NCBI GenBank assembly: GCA_016711345.1
Contig: JADJTD010000001.1
Coordinates: 2,852,001-2,916,000 of the forward strand
Source of the DNA: Chloracidobacterium sp.
GTDB lineage: Bacteria > Acidobacteriota > Blastocatellia > Pyrinomonadales > Pyrinomonadaceae
Length of the DNA: 64,000 bases
Reading direction: 5' to 3'
The notes under the pieces are model-generated. The model was not told the DNA's origin. It saw nothing but the letters and a program-made list of their open reading frames with translations, and did no database searches. Position numbers and translations under genes: made by a program. Position 1 is the first letter of the stretch; the number at the start of each line of letters is the position of its first letter. This document shows, one piece after another, positions 43,961 through 53,923 of the stretch.

Positions 43961-45958
43961 TCAGATCTTAAAACCGCCGCGGGTCAGCATTGTTTCAAAG
44001 CCTGTCTTATCGACGGATTTGATGTATGCATCGCGTGGCTCGACGGCGCCGCTTTCGACGTGGGCGTAGAGAGCTTCATTGAGCATGACCATTCCATGAT
44101 TTTTGCCGGTCTGCATCGCTGATGGAATTTGGAATGTCTTGCCCTCGCGGATCAGATTGCTGATTGCGGGTGTGACGATCAGCACTTCGAGTGCTGCCAC
44201 GCGTCCGCCGCCTTTTTTCGGCAGCAACGTTTGGGCGATGACGCCTTTAAGCGATTCCGAAAGCATCACGCGTATCTGCTGTTGACGGTCGGCAGGGAAC
44301 TGATCGATGATGCGATCAACAGTCGACGCCGCAGTGGTCGTGTGCAGTGTGCCGAAAACAAGGTGTCCTGTTTCAGCGGTCTCGATAGCGATTGATATCG
44401 TTTCGAGATCGCGCATTTCACCAACGAGAACGATGTCTGGGTCTTCACGAAGAGCGGCTCGTAGAGCGTCTTTGAAAGTATCGGTGTGATTGTGTACTTC
44501 ACGCTGATTGACGAGGCATTTGACATTATCGTGAACGAATTCGATAGGGTCTTCGATCGTGATGATGTGCTCTTCGCGGGTCATGTTGATCTCGTTGACC
44601 ATCGCGCAGAGAGTCGTAGATTTTCCTGAACCGGTCGGTCCGGTTACAACAACAAGTCCTTTCGAAAGTCCGCACAAGCCTAATATCGCTTCCGACAATC
44701 CGATCTGCGAAGCCGTAGTCATCTTTGACGGAATGATTCGGAAAACAGCTCCCATGCCTTTGCGGTCCATAAAGATGTTGCAGCGAAAACGAGCAAGTCC
44801 AGCGATCTCGTATGCAAAATCTGAATCGCTGCGTCGTGCAAATTCTTCCTGGTTGCGCTCCGGCATTATCGATGTGAGCAGTGAACGCATCGCCTCAGGA
44901 GTCAGAGGAGCGACACCTTCTTCCAGCGGTTTCATTTTGCCATCCTTACGGACCATCGGCGGCATTGTCACCGAAAGATGCAGGTCGGATGCTCCGATCT
45001 CCGCCATTTTTCTGAAAAGCTCATCCATTTTGGCTCTCTCTGCGGAGTTGGCCGCAGCAGGGACGAACGAAGCCTGAGCAGGTTGTGCGGGCGATGTGTG
45101 AGCGACCGGTGCAGGTGGTGGAGGTTCATAAGCAGGAGGCGGCGGAACAACCGGAGCCTCGTATGCAGTCGCTGCTTCATATGCTGGAGCGCTCTGCATA
45201 AGCGTTTCATGAGTTGTCGCTTCTTCTGTTAGTCCAGCTAGATCGCCAAGGTCAAAATCGTCACGCCTGCCCGGAGGTTCATATGTAGCCGTGTCGGAAA
45301 ATGCAGTCTGAAATTGCGGATCGTTTACATCTACAACTTCTATTTCGGGCTCGTTATCGGCGGGAGGAATATATTCCAGAGCAGGCTGTTCCCGCTCCTC
45401 AAAAAGAAGATTTGCAAGCGCTGCATTATCAACGGGAGCGGTTGAGTTCAGATCGTAATCGAGCGATGAGCTTTCGAATTGATATGACGGAGCAGCCACA
45501 GGCCTTTCGGCTGACAACAGCTCATCTAAGGGCTGCGGAACCGGAATAGATTCGACCGTAGGATGCTCGGCGTTGAACGTTGCGTTCAAGTCTCCCGCGT
45601 ATGAAGGAGGTGCGTCAGGAAGAGGCTGCGGGATCGGGATCGAACCTTCCGAATCATTTATTAACGGCCTGATAGTTACAATAAATCCGGCCGGCGATTT
45701 CTGCACATTAAAATTAAAATTGCCCAGATTGTGCGGATGAACGAATTCGATCTCAGGGCTGTTCGGCAAGGCTGACTTAGCAGCGGGCGGTATCAGCGGA
45801 AAGACCATTGTGCTGATCTGCGTACCGATCAACGGCACACTTCCCAGATCGGTGGTGCGGTTTTCTGATATCAGGTACGGATTCTTATCCGGTTCAAGCC
45901 GCAATTCATCACTGCACGAAGAGAGAAGGGTCTTTAAATATTCGTTTAGCTTTTCCAT
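43961..45958 (-). CDS. pilT: PilT-type twitching ATPase with long N-terminal extension
   Basis: A 665-residue protein. Residues about 308-665 are a complete PilT: N-terminal PAS-like domain (MDELFRKMAEIGASDLHLSV), Walker A GPTGSGKST (440-448), Asp box IITIEDPIEFVH, Walker B and His box GHLVFGTLHTTTA. PilT powers retraction of type IV pili. The first ~105 residues (MEKLNEYLKTLLSS, then FNFNVQKSPAGFIVTIRPL) resemble a second, degenerate copy of the PilT N-terminal domain. A long Pro/Ala/Glu-rich linker (about 106-305) joins them. Normal PilT is about 340-380 residues. The extension may add protein contacts; it has no ATPase motifs. Confidence 0.9.
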   Translation of the reverse strand: MEKLNEYLKTLLSSCSDELRLEPDKNPYLISENRTTDLGSVPLIGTQISTMVFPLIPPAAKSALPNSPEIEFVHPHNLGNFNFNVQKSPAGFIVTIRPLINDSEGSIPIPQPLPDAPPSYAGDLNATFNAEHPTVESIPVPQPLDELLSAERPVAAPSYQFESSSLDYDLNSTAPVDNAALANLLFEEREQPALEYIPPADNEPEIEVVDVNDPQFQTAFSDTATYEPPGRRDDFDLGDLAGLTEEATTHETLMQSAPAYEAATAYEAPVVPPPPAYEPPPPAPVAHTSPAQPAQASFVPAAANSAERAKMDELFRKMAEIGASDLHLSVTMPPMVRKDGKMKPLEEGVAPLTPEAMRSLLTSIMPERNQEEFARRSDSDFAYEIAGLARFRCNIFMDRKGMGAVFRIIPSKMTTASQIGLSEAILGLCGLSKGLVVVTGPTGSGKSTTLCAMVNEINMTREEHIITIEDPIEFVHDNVKCLVNQREVHNHTDTFKDALRAALREDPDIVLVGEMRDLETISIAIETAETGHLVFGTLHTTTAASTVDRIIDQFPADRQQQIRVMLSESLKGVIAQTLLPKKGGGRVAALEVLIVTPAISNLIREGKTFQIPSAMQTGKNHGMVMLNEALYAHVESGAVEPRDAYIKSVDKTGFETMLTRGGFKI

Positions 45959-46087
45959 ATTCTTAAGCGTGGGGAAGAGGCCGAACGGCCGGAAAAAAGG
46001 CGGGCAAACACGAGCCTAAGCGACTCAATTGAAATAATAACACAGTTTAACCACGTTTGTCAGCATATTTTGATGTGTACCTCAAAG

Positions 46088-46171
46088 TGCAAAAGCCCGC
46101 ACGTGTCAGAACCGGGAGCGGTAGCGACTGGGTTCCTTGCAGATGCCCTCGCTCACGCGCGGGCTTCTGCA
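46088..46171. repeat. Dispersed palindromic element, copy 4 (longer insert)
   Basis: Arms TGCAAAAGCCCGCACGTG (46088-46105) and CACGCGCGGGCTTCTGCA (46154-46171). The 48-bp centre reads AACCGGGAGCGGTAGCGACT in part and differs from the other copies. It lies 12 bp after the stop of the giant secreted protein gene and may be its terminator. Confidence 0.8.
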
Positions 46172-46183
46172 TCGAGCTTTAAG

Positions 46184-49100
46184 TTAGAACAGTTCGATCT
46201 TTCCGTCAGTCACGGAAACTCTCGACTCACCCTCATTAAACATCATCCGCTCAAACGAGATCGGCGACACCGAACCCGATGCACCAACCGCAGTAAATCT
46301 AAGATTCAATAACAAACCGTCGCCATCTATCGGATAAGCCCCATAAACAACAACCCTCAAAAGCCCCGGCTCAGCCGCATTCGTCACCACGACAAGCCCT
46401 CGGCTCACCGTCCCCGAAACATCAACAGCCTCGACCATAGGCAGAATCACCGAAGGATCGTATCTGAGATCAAATTCATACGCGATCACTTCCTTGTCCG
46501 CAATGCCTTGAACATTCACCGGCACAACGATCTCCTTATCCGTCGAAGCAGTAACCGACGCCAACTCAACAGCAATCCCTCTTTCCGGGCCGATCGCCGG
46601 ACGAAGGCCATTCTCCGTCCAGTCTCCCGAAACGTCACCCATCAGAAATGCCGAATAATCTTCGCCCGTTAGGACGCCGATAGGCGGTGAATACACCCTG
46701 TTTGTAGGAGTGAAAATCCAGTCTCCAGTTGTTCCCGATCCGGACAAAAATAATACGTAACGAATGATCAATGCCGCATCAAAGGAATTGATCAACCCGT
46801 TTCCGCTTACATCTGCTGCCGTCTCCTGATTAGCGTTGAATCGATTGATTCCCAAAACGTGTTGGGTGATCCTCGCAGCATCAAATGACGTTACGCCGTT
46901 ACGGAAAATATCCTCCTTACTAAGTGTGACCGTATAGGAACCGACTCCAAAACCCGTAAGCACATATGTTCCATCACCTCCAGTCGAAGAAAAAACATCA
47001 GGCGATCCGTAACCTGTAACCAATACATCCGACACAGGTATCGGCCCGCCAATAGCATTCGGATATATCACAACCCCGCTTATCTCTGGAAAAGGCGTCG
47101 GCGTAAACGTCGCTGTTGCAGTATTAGTTGGGGTAACGGTAGCGGTCGGTGTGAATGTCGGAGTAGCTGTATTGGTCGGTGTCGGTGTCGGTGTACTACA
47201 GTCGCCGCTAACAGTATTCATCTCAACGACGTTAGTACTTATGCCAGCCACGATCATCAAACGATTTCCAATAGTACCTCCACCAGCATAGGAATGCGGG
47301 ACGATCATCAATGGGCCTGACGACCAGCCGTTGGTAACCGGATCGAATATCAGCGTCGAACGGAATGAGGCTTCCGGAGCAGCCGTCCGATTCGCATCAT
47401 CTTCTTCATCCATTGCGTCGAATTTGCCATTTACAGACGAGCCAGTCGGACGCGCCGGATTACCTCCACCCATTACGTAAAACTTGCCGCCGATGGACGC
47501 TCCGACGGCGTTGAAAATTTGAAATGGCAATGGAGCAAGCGTCGTCCACGTATTGTTAACAATGTCATAACGAAGGTGATTAAGCGTACCCCCTCCTGCA
47601 ATTCCGTAGCCACCCGCAACGTAAACAAACTGGCCTGACAAGGCTACTGCGGCTCCCGAAAAACCTGCCGGAGCAGCTTGTCTGCTTGTGTTCCATAAAT
47701 TGGTGGCCGGATCGTATTCCCAAACATTGTTGTACTGCGGCGGACCGCCGGAGCCGCTATTGTCGGTTCCTCCGAAGACATAAAACTTATTAGAGGGTGC
47801 GTAATAAACAGCTGAGTTCCAGTATCGTCCGCCTGGCATAGGTGCCGCCGTGGTCCATGTATTTGTTCCAATATTATAGATGTAAGTAGTATTCAGAACC
47901 GGTCCGCTTTGTTGCGCTCCGCCAAAGAAGTAAATCGAATGTGAGATAGGCGAATATGCCGCCTCCATGCGCATGAATGAAATAGGAGCATTTGCGAGAG
48001 CAGTCCAGATATTGGTACCCGGATCATACCGATACATTGTGTTTATAACCGTTGTGCCATTTTGGTAACCTCCCGCCACGAACAACGACACTCCGTCAGA
48101 TGCAACTCCCATATCCGTTACCAAGAAAGGAAAATTTGCCACAGAATTCCAACTACCGAGGCTACATGGAGTTGGTGTGATCGTAGGCGAAGCGGTCGGA
48201 GTGGTTGTTACTGTCGCGGTTGGCGTCGGTGTCGGCGTGTCAGTACGGGTCGGCGTCAGTGTAGCTGTTGACGTTGTTGTCGGACTTGGTGACGCAGTCG
48301 CGGTTGGAGTTGGCGTCGTGCAGGCGTTTGGGCCAAGCTGATAAAGAATTGGCAGGCCGCTCGCATTCGTTTCTCTAACCACAATCGCTGCACCGGCCGG
48401 GAGTCCAGTCAAGGTCGCATGACTCGCGGAGGCACCCGTAAACGGATTTGGTACACCGATCATCAGCGGGTTACTTGTGTCCATTATGAATGCGGTCGGA
48501 TTTGCATGAAAAGCGGCGGTTCCACCAAATGGCAGGCTGTAGCTCGAACTTTGGATGGCGCCTTGTATCCACAAAACACCTCCTGAATTTACATAGTTCT
48601 CCAAAGCCGGGATCGCAGCTGAATAAGTTGAATTAAATTCACTTGGATTGTGATCGTCCCAATTGAGAACAACAACACGGTAGTTGTTGAAATTAAAACC
48701 AGTCAATTGGGCCGGGGTAAACACGGTAAAAGAGCGTGCCGCGTTAGTGATCGCGGTCTTGATCACCGTACTTCCCCACGGGTCATGGGTTTGGAAGATA
48801 GCGTATTGGTTAGTTGCCGCCACACTATTCGAAAACGTATAACTGACGGTATTGTTGGCGATCGCCGTGTAATTGTGGGGTTGATAGCCGGTTGTGACAC
48901 TTGAAACGACCATCAGTCCGCACCCCGGTGTGGGCGAGGCTGTCGGAGTTGCGGTCGCAGTATTCGTCGGCGTTGGTGATGCTGTTGGAGTAGCAATACT
49001 TACTGACGCCGATGCTCCCAACCCGTAAAGAGCTCCGCCAGCTACTGACACCGAATTAAGCACCGCTCCGGTGTTTGGATCGAGCGTATAGAGCATGCCG

Positions 49101-51619
49101 GACGCGGTTGATACGTAAAGATTCGTGCCGTCAAATGCCATGCCTTGAACATCGGCGGCAGGCGAAGGCAGTGTGCTGTTGAAGGCATTGTCGTCAACGG
49201 TTGGAGAATATTCGTGGATCAAGCCATCCGTAAAATATCCGAATTCTCGACCATGGCCGTCGCCGCCCAAACCACCAATCGGAGCTCCTGTTTCCCAGCC
49301 CGTAGTGACACTGCCGCCATACCCGAACTGCCTGTGTAAGTCGGAGCCCGAATGACCGGAGAAGATCAGGTCTGTTCCCGCGTTGGACTCATACGAAAGA
49401 CCGTCCTCAGTAGAACTGCTGGCCGCGAGAGTCGAAAGCGTCGCGCCTGAGGTTGGGTCGATCCGGAAAAGGGTGGTGCTATTCACATTTGAATTTTTAT
49501 ACAACAGTACGCTATCACTCTCGGCCATGCTCAGCCCAATCGACGTGGTTGTGGAGCTTATGCCGGAAGGAGCAGCGAAACTGGCCGAGATAATTCCGTT
49601 ACCGGGATTGATCTTTACGATCAGTCCGGTCGCGGGCTGAACACCGAACAAGCCGTTCACGGCTGGTCCCGGAGTCGGGGTTGGCGTCGCCGTATTTGTT
49701 GAGGTCGAAGTGTTAGTGGGCGTAACTGTGTTTGTTGCGGTTGCAGTGGTTGTTGCTGTTGCGGTATTCGTCGGACTTGGGCTTGCTGTCGCCGTTAGTG
49801 TCGGTGTAGGTGTCGGCCCGTCAAACTCCACCGAACCTTTATCACAGCCTCCGCCTGCCGGCCTCAGAGCTCCACGCTGATCGTTACTTACCGGACTGCC
49901 GCAGCCGTTCGTTCCGGTTGGGATCAAGTCGCGAACCGGAAGCCCCGGAATATGCGTCAGTGTCGGTCCTCCGTTGTTAGCCAGCGGTCCGAGCAACGGA
50001 TCGCTTCCAATAACGTCGTTAGCCGCAACGACAAAAAAAGCATCAGGATTTTCAATGTGATTATAGTTTAAGGATGTGGGCAGATCATTTATATCCACAT
50101 TTACAGACGCTACATTGTTTGCCGAGATGGAATTTGAAACAAAGGTTGCACCGCCTGCTGTCGTATCCTGATAAATACCGCCGCCGTCACCCGACGCTGC
50201 GTCAGCCACATTTCCCGTGATCGTCGAAAAATCAATGACACATGTTCCAAAAGCTCCATCGGAATAAATCCCTGCTACATCGTGAGATGAGTTTCCCGAT
50301 ATAGTGGAATTTGTGATGTTCATCACCGCAGATCCGCCGGTGTTTCCCACATTTAGAAGCCCGCCACCGAGGCTAACGTTTCCCGTGAGCGTATTACCGC
50401 TGATCGTTGAATGATCGATATTAATAGCGGCATCAAATGAACCGCCGACAATGTTAGCAGCTCCGCCGCCTTGAGCATCATCAAAGGAGGAACTGTTATT
50501 ACTGATGGTGCTGTTAGTTATGTCGAGAGTTGCGGCGGCCTGAGTCGAAGCCAGATTTCGAATTCCCGGATGATAGTGACTGGAACTGTTTCCACTGATC
50601 GAACTATTCAGCAGGATCATGCGGCCCTGTTGATTGTAAAGCCCTCCTGCAAAACCATTACAGGCTCCGGTAGCACAGCCAGTCGTTGCAGTTGCAATGG
50701 ACTGATTATTACTGACCGTACAGCCGTTAAACGTCACCGTCGCATTAAGAGCCCTGGCGATAACTGCACCGCCGAAAGTATTTACGATTGAAGATTCCGC
50801 CTTGTTGTTGGTCATCACGGTGTTGGTGATTACCGCGTTTTGGCCGGGAACTGTAACGTTATCCTGCGAATCTATAAAAATAGCACCACCTGCACCGCTA
50901 TTGCCTACATTGCTGCCCGCAACATTGCCGGTAAAGCCACAGTTCGTGATCGTTAGATTGCCTTTGTTAATAGCAAGTCCGCCGCCGCGTGTGTCGGCAA
51001 AGTTATTCTGGATCGTAGAATTGGTGATCGTAAGATTGATGGCTGAATCACCTGCAGAATTTTCACCTGCCTTGATGCCCGCACCGCGTCCACCATCGGT
51101 CACGTTCAGTGCTTTTCCGTTCTGGATCGTCACACCATCGATAGCAACCGCGGTACCTCCGGCGAGGATGTGAAACACCCTTTCGGTCGCAGTGTTCTGA
51201 GCCGCGTTGGACTGTATGATCGTTAACCCCGCACCTGCACCATTAATTGTTAAAGGTGATGTAATATCAATGTCGCCGCCGGCATTTACATTCTCGTTGG
51301 CAGCGATCAGAGCGTGAGTATAGGTCCCGGCTGGAAGAGTTATTATATCCGCACCGGCGAGAGCATTTGCCTCCGTAATGGCTGCTCTAAGCGTACATAT
51401 GCCGTTACCTGTAGAAGTCTCGCAGACACCATTTCCCGGCGAAACATCCTGAACGTCATTTGTGTCATTGACCACAAATGTCGCAGCGTCCGCACCGATC
51501 GGAAATGCGCCTATTATGACGGTTAGGCATATCGATACGACGAACCCGGCAAATGTCGGCAGGAAATGAGCTAGAGATGAAATAAATCGACGCAAAAGGC
51601 AGTTGGGATCAAGGTTCAT
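46184..51619 (-). CDS. Giant secreted multi-domain protein (CSLREA, choice-of-anchor Q, Kelch, dockerin, cohesin)
   Basis: I choose ATG 51619, nine bases after GGAGA; the ATG at 51628 directly abuts that site. The 1811-residue product has a signal peptide, then the CSLREA motif CTLRAAITEANA and a beta-helix with repeated ITNSTI/ISGNS strands, closing with a choice-of-anchor-Q-type segment (NNGGPTLTHIPGL, DQRGALRP). A propeller-like domain follows, then a GATase-like region (VVVLNWDDHNPSE), then Kelch repeats (MYRYDPGTNIWTALANAP). The last ~300 residues are a beta-sandwich, dockerin-like EF-hands (DVSGNGLINSFDAALI) and cohesin. Four Thr/Pro/Ala linkers separate the parts. It is probably a surface or matrix protein. 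Confidence 0.85.
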   Translation of the reverse strand: MNLDPNCLLRRFISSLAHFLPTFAGFVVSICLTVIIGAFPIGADAATFVVNDTNDVQDVSPGNGVCETSTGNGICTLRAAITEANALAGADIITLPAGTYTHALIAANENVNAGGDIDITSPLTINGAGAGLTIIQSNAAQNTATERVFHILAGGTAVAIDGVTIQNGKALNVTDGGRGAGIKAGENSAGDSAINLTITNSTIQNNFADTRGGGLAINKGNLTITNCGFTGNVAGSNVGNSGAGGAIFIDSQDNVTVPGQNAVITNTVMTNNKAESSIVNTFGGAVIARALNATVTFNGCTVSNNQSIATATTGCATGACNGFAGGLYNQQGRMILLNSSISGNSSSHYHPGIRNLASTQAAATLDITNSTISNNSSSFDDAQGGGAANIVGGSFDAAINIDHSTISGNTLTGNVSLGGGLLNVGNTGGSAVMNITNSTISGNSSHDVAGIYSDGAFGTCVIDFSTITGNVADAASGDGGGIYQDTTAGGATFVSNSISANNVASVNVDINDLPTSLNYNHIENPDAFFVVAANDVIGSDPLLGPLANNGGPTLTHIPGLPVRDLIPTGTNGCGSPVSNDQRGALRPAGGGCDKGSVEFDGPTPTPTLTATASPSPTNTATATTTATATNTVTPTNTSTSTNTATPTPTPGPAVNGLFGVQPATGLIVKINPGNGIISASFAAPSGISSTTTSIGLSMAESDSVLLYKNSNVNSTTLFRIDPTSGATLSTLAASSSTEDGLSYESNAGTDLIFSGHSGSDLHRQFGYGGSVTTGWETGAPIGGLGGDGHGREFGYFTDGLIHEYSPTVDDNAFNSTLPSPAADVQGMAFDGTNLYVSTASGMLYTLDPNTGAVLNSVSVAGGALYGLGASASVSIATPTASPTPTNTATATPTASPTPGCGLMVVSSVTTGYQPHNYTAIANNTVSYTFSNSVAATNQYAIFQTHDPWGSTVIKTAITNAARSFTVFTPAQLTGFNFNNYRVVVLNWDDHNPSEFNSTYSAAIPALENYVNSGGVLWIQGAIQSSSYSLPFGGTAAFHANPTAFIMDTSNPLMIGVPNPFTGASASHATLTGLPAGAAIVVRETNASGLPILYQLGPNACTTPTPTATASPSPTTTSTATLTPTRTDTPTPTPTATVTTTPTASPTITPTPCSLGSWNSVANFPFLVTDMGVASDGVSLFVAGGYQNGTTVINTMYRYDPGTNIWTALANAPISFMRMEAAYSPISHSIYFFGGAQQSGPVLNTTYIYNIGTNTWTTAAPMPGGRYWNSAVYYAPSNKFYVFGGTDNSGSGGPPQYNNVWEYDPATNLWNTSRQAAPAGFSGAAVALSGQFVYVAGGYGIAGGGTLNHLRYDIVNNTWTTLAPLPFQIFNAVGASIGGKFYVMGGGNPARPTGSSVNGKFDAMDEEDDANRTAAPEASFRSTLIFDPVTNGWSSGPLMIVPHSYAGGGTIGNRLMIVAGISTNVVEMNTVSGDCSTPTPTPTNTATPTFTPTATVTPTNTATATFTPTPFPEISGVVIYPNAIGGPIPVSDVLVTGYGSPDVFSSTGGDGTYVLTGFGVGSYTVTLSKEDIFRNGVTSFDAARITQHVLGINRFNANQETAADVSGNGLINSFDAALIIRYVLFLSGSGTTGDWIFTPTNRVYSPPIGVLTGEDYSAFLMGDVSGDWTENGLRPAIGPERGIAVELASVTASTDKEIVVPVNVQGIADKEVIAYEFDLRYDPSVILPMVEAVDVSGTVSRGLVVVTNAAEPGLLRVVVYGAYPIDGDGLLLNLRFTAVGASGSVSPISFERMMFNEGESRVSVTDGKIELF

Positions 51620-51888
51620 GCTGATCATTCTCCATGGGAACTTCTTTCAGATACACTTTGCATTCATTTGAGGACCCTCAATCAAAAACAAAATAAGATC
51701 AATATTGAAAACGCAATTAGCCAAGGATGTTATACCTGATTTTCAGTTTTTACAAGTAAAATATCGCGTTCGGCGCCGAGAACGACTGTAACGATTGGAA
51801 TGACGATACTGGATGGAAAAGGTTAATGAAGAGAACGACAGATACTGAATGGGGACCTTTCTAAAAAAGCCAAAAAAACGCCTTTCGC

Positions 51889-51943
51889 CCGATGGCTTTT
51901 TGGGGGTCTCCGATGGCTTTTTGACCCTCAAAGGTAGCTTTTG
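51889..51943 (+). repeat. Second CCGATGGCTTTTTG array, period about 21 bp
   Basis: Two full units (CCCGATGGCTTTTTG, TCCGATGGCTTTTTG) and one degenerate unit (AAGGTAGCTTTTG), with spacers GGGGTC and ACCCTC as in the array at 8158-8235. An opposite-facing AAAAAAGCC lies just upstream at about 51864. Confidence 0.8.
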
Positions 51944-52076
51944 CGCAATAAATAAATGTGCAGTTCTTACAAGTACAATATATTCAACAACTTAACACTG
52001 ATAGCATAACCCCACACTTTAGCTTATTTCAAAATGCCGCATTCAAAAAACATCGATTTTGCTAACAAATCGCAAC

Positions 52077-52096
52077 AATGTGGCACGTGCCACATT
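52077..52096. promoter_or_regulatory. Perfect 20-bp palindrome AATGTGGCAC/GTGCCACATT
   Basis: AATGTGGCACGTGCCACATT is fully self-complementary with no spacer. It lies between the giant secreted gene and the mutase gene, 458 bp upstream of the former's ATG. Length and symmetry suggest a dimeric regulator's site. The adjacent CAACAATGTG (RC: CACATTGTTG) also occurs at 61935. Confidence 0.6.
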
Positions 52097-52225
52097 TAAA
52101 AATCATCAAATTTAGCGCTATTTTTAAAAAATGAACTTTCGGAAAAATAGAATCAAAATTTGCGCCTAAAATGAATGGATGAAACATCTCAAAAGCTAAG
52201 GCTTATCAAATTTTAGCGACGGGTG

Positions 52226-53821
52226 CTAAATGGTTATCGATTCGCGGTATTCGCCCCATACTTTGCGGAGAGCGTGGCTGATCTCGCCGACGGTGACTTG
52301 GGCCTCGACGGCTGTGAGAATGCGCGGGAGAAGATTTTCGGTACCGGTGGCGGCATCTGTGATCGCCTGCAACGCATTTTCGGCGTCGTTGGCATTGCGT
52401 TTGGCGCGGACGGCTTGGGTGCGGGCGACCTGTTCGCGTTCGATCTTTTCGTCTATGCGTAACACAGGCATTGGAACTTCCTCTTCCAACTGAAAACTGT
52501 TCACGCCGACGACTATCGCATCATTCGTTTCGACCGCACGCTGGTAATCGTAAGCGGCTTCCTGGATCTCGTTTTGGACATAGCCAGTCTCGATCGCACG
52601 AAGCATTCCGCCCATGGCGTCGATCTTTTCTATGTATTCGAGAGCGATGCGTTCGAGTTGAGTGGTCAATTCTTCGATAGCGTAACTTCCCGCAAGCGGA
52701 TCGACCGTGTCGGCAACGCCGGATTCGTGTGCGATGACCTGCTGTGTGCGAAGAGCGATGCGTGCGGCATTTTCGGTCGGCAGCCCGAGAGCCTCGTCCA
52801 TCGAATTTGTGTGCAGGCTCTGAGTGCCGCCTAGAACCGCAGCGAGTGCCTGTATCGTAGTGCGAACGACATTGACCTCTGGCTGTTGAGCGGTGAGCGT
52901 CGAACCTGCCGTCTGCGTATGAAAACGCAGCGTCAGCGATTTTGGATCTTTTGCTCCAAAGCGCTCTTTCATGATTCGTGCCCACATACGTCGAGCGGCC
53001 CGGAATTTGGCGATCTCTTCGAGCAGATTGTTATGGGAATTAAAGAAGAAAGAGAGTCTTGGCGCAAATTTATCAACGTCGAGGCCGACATCCTTAGCGG
53101 CCTGCACATAACAAATGCCGTCGGCGAGGGTAAATGCAATTTCCTGTGCGGCGGTCGAGCCGGCTTCGCGAATGTGGTAGCCGGAAATCGAGATCGTGTT
53201 CCAATTCGGCACCTCGGCGGCACAATATGCGAACGTGTCGGTGATCAGACGCAGCGATGGTTTTGGAGGATAGATGTAAGTTCCGCGAGCGATGTATTCC
53301 TTGAGAATGTCGTTCTGTATCGTGCCGTTGATCTTATCAAAACCGACGCCCTGCTTTCGTGCGACAGCCAGATACAGGCAAAGAAGCGTCGAAGCAGTTG
53401 CGTTTATTGTCATCGACGTCGAAACCGCATCAAGCGGAATACCATCGAACAGCGTCATCATGTCGTCTAGGCTGTCAATGGCGACGCCGACCTTGCCAAC
53501 CTCGCCAGCCGCAAGCGGGTCGTCCGAATCGAGCCCAATCTGAGTCGGCAGGTCAAATGCGACGCTCAGTCCGGTCGTGCCTTGCGACAGAAGATACTTG
53601 TATCGGGCGTTTGATTCTTCAGCGGTGGCAAAACCGGCATATTGCCGCATCGTCCAAAGCTTGCCGCGATACGAATTACGTCTGATGCCGCGAGTGTAGG
53701 GAAAAGTGCCGGGATCGCCAAGATCCTCGACGTAATTAACCGGTGCAGTGTTATCTGGATTGAAATCGTTCGGAAGCTCAATGCCCGAAGATGTCTCAAA
53801 TTTCTCGCGTCGCTCTGCCAT
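52226..53821 (-). CDS. Methylmalonyl-CoA mutase-family protein, catalytic N-terminal subunit only
   Basis: A 531-residue (beta/alpha)8-barrel mutase. Family blocks are FPYTRGIRRNSYRGKLWTMRQYAGFATAEESN (part: GKLWTMRQYAGF), GTTGLSVAFDLPTQIGLDSD, SMTINATASTLL, GTIQNDILKEYIARGTYIYPP and FHTQTAGSTLTAQQPEVN. It lacks the C-terminal B12-binding domain, as in two-gene mutases (McmA1-type and relatives such as ethylmalonyl- or isobutyryl-CoA mutases). The matching small subunit is not in the window. Interconverts methylmalonyl-CoA and succinyl-CoA, or a related pair; substrate not fixed by sequence. Confidence 0.92.
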   Translation of the reverse strand: MAERREKFETSSGIELPNDFNPDNTAPVNYVEDLGDPGTFPYTRGIRRNSYRGKLWTMRQYAGFATAEESNARYKYLLSQGTTGLSVAFDLPTQIGLDSDDPLAAGEVGKVGVAIDSLDDMMTLFDGIPLDAVSTSMTINATASTLLCLYLAVARKQGVGFDKINGTIQNDILKEYIARGTYIYPPKPSLRLITDTFAYCAAEVPNWNTISISGYHIREAGSTAAQEIAFTLADGICYVQAAKDVGLDVDKFAPRLSFFFNSHNNLLEEIAKFRAARRMWARIMKERFGAKDPKSLTLRFHTQTAGSTLTAQQPEVNVVRTTIQALAAVLGGTQSLHTNSMDEALGLPTENAARIALRTQQVIAHESGVADTVDPLAGSYAIEELTTQLERIALEYIEKIDAMGGMLRAIETGYVQNEIQEAAYDYQRAVETNDAIVVGVNSFQLEEEVPMPVLRIDEKIEREQVARTQAVRAKRNANDAENALQAITDAATGTENLLPRILTAVEAQVTVGEISHALRKVWGEYRESITI

Positions 53822-53923
53822 AGCGGAAATAGATTAGCACAAGCCGGGCGAGTTGCTTAACTAAACAGCAATCGTTGCACTATTTTGACTAATCGGTGCG
53901 GCTACTCTAGCATTTCACTAGCC

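Larger units (their letters stand above)
51629..52225. other. Non-coding interval upstream of the giant gene
   Basis: 597 bp without a convincing gene. It holds the second CCGATGGCTTTTTG array (51889-51943), a perfect 20-bp palindrome (52077-52096) and strongly AT-rich flanks. The short frame 51743-51931 on the minus strand only translates the repeat and is not supported. The promoter of the giant gene should lie here, but I cannot fix its position. Confidence 0.6.
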
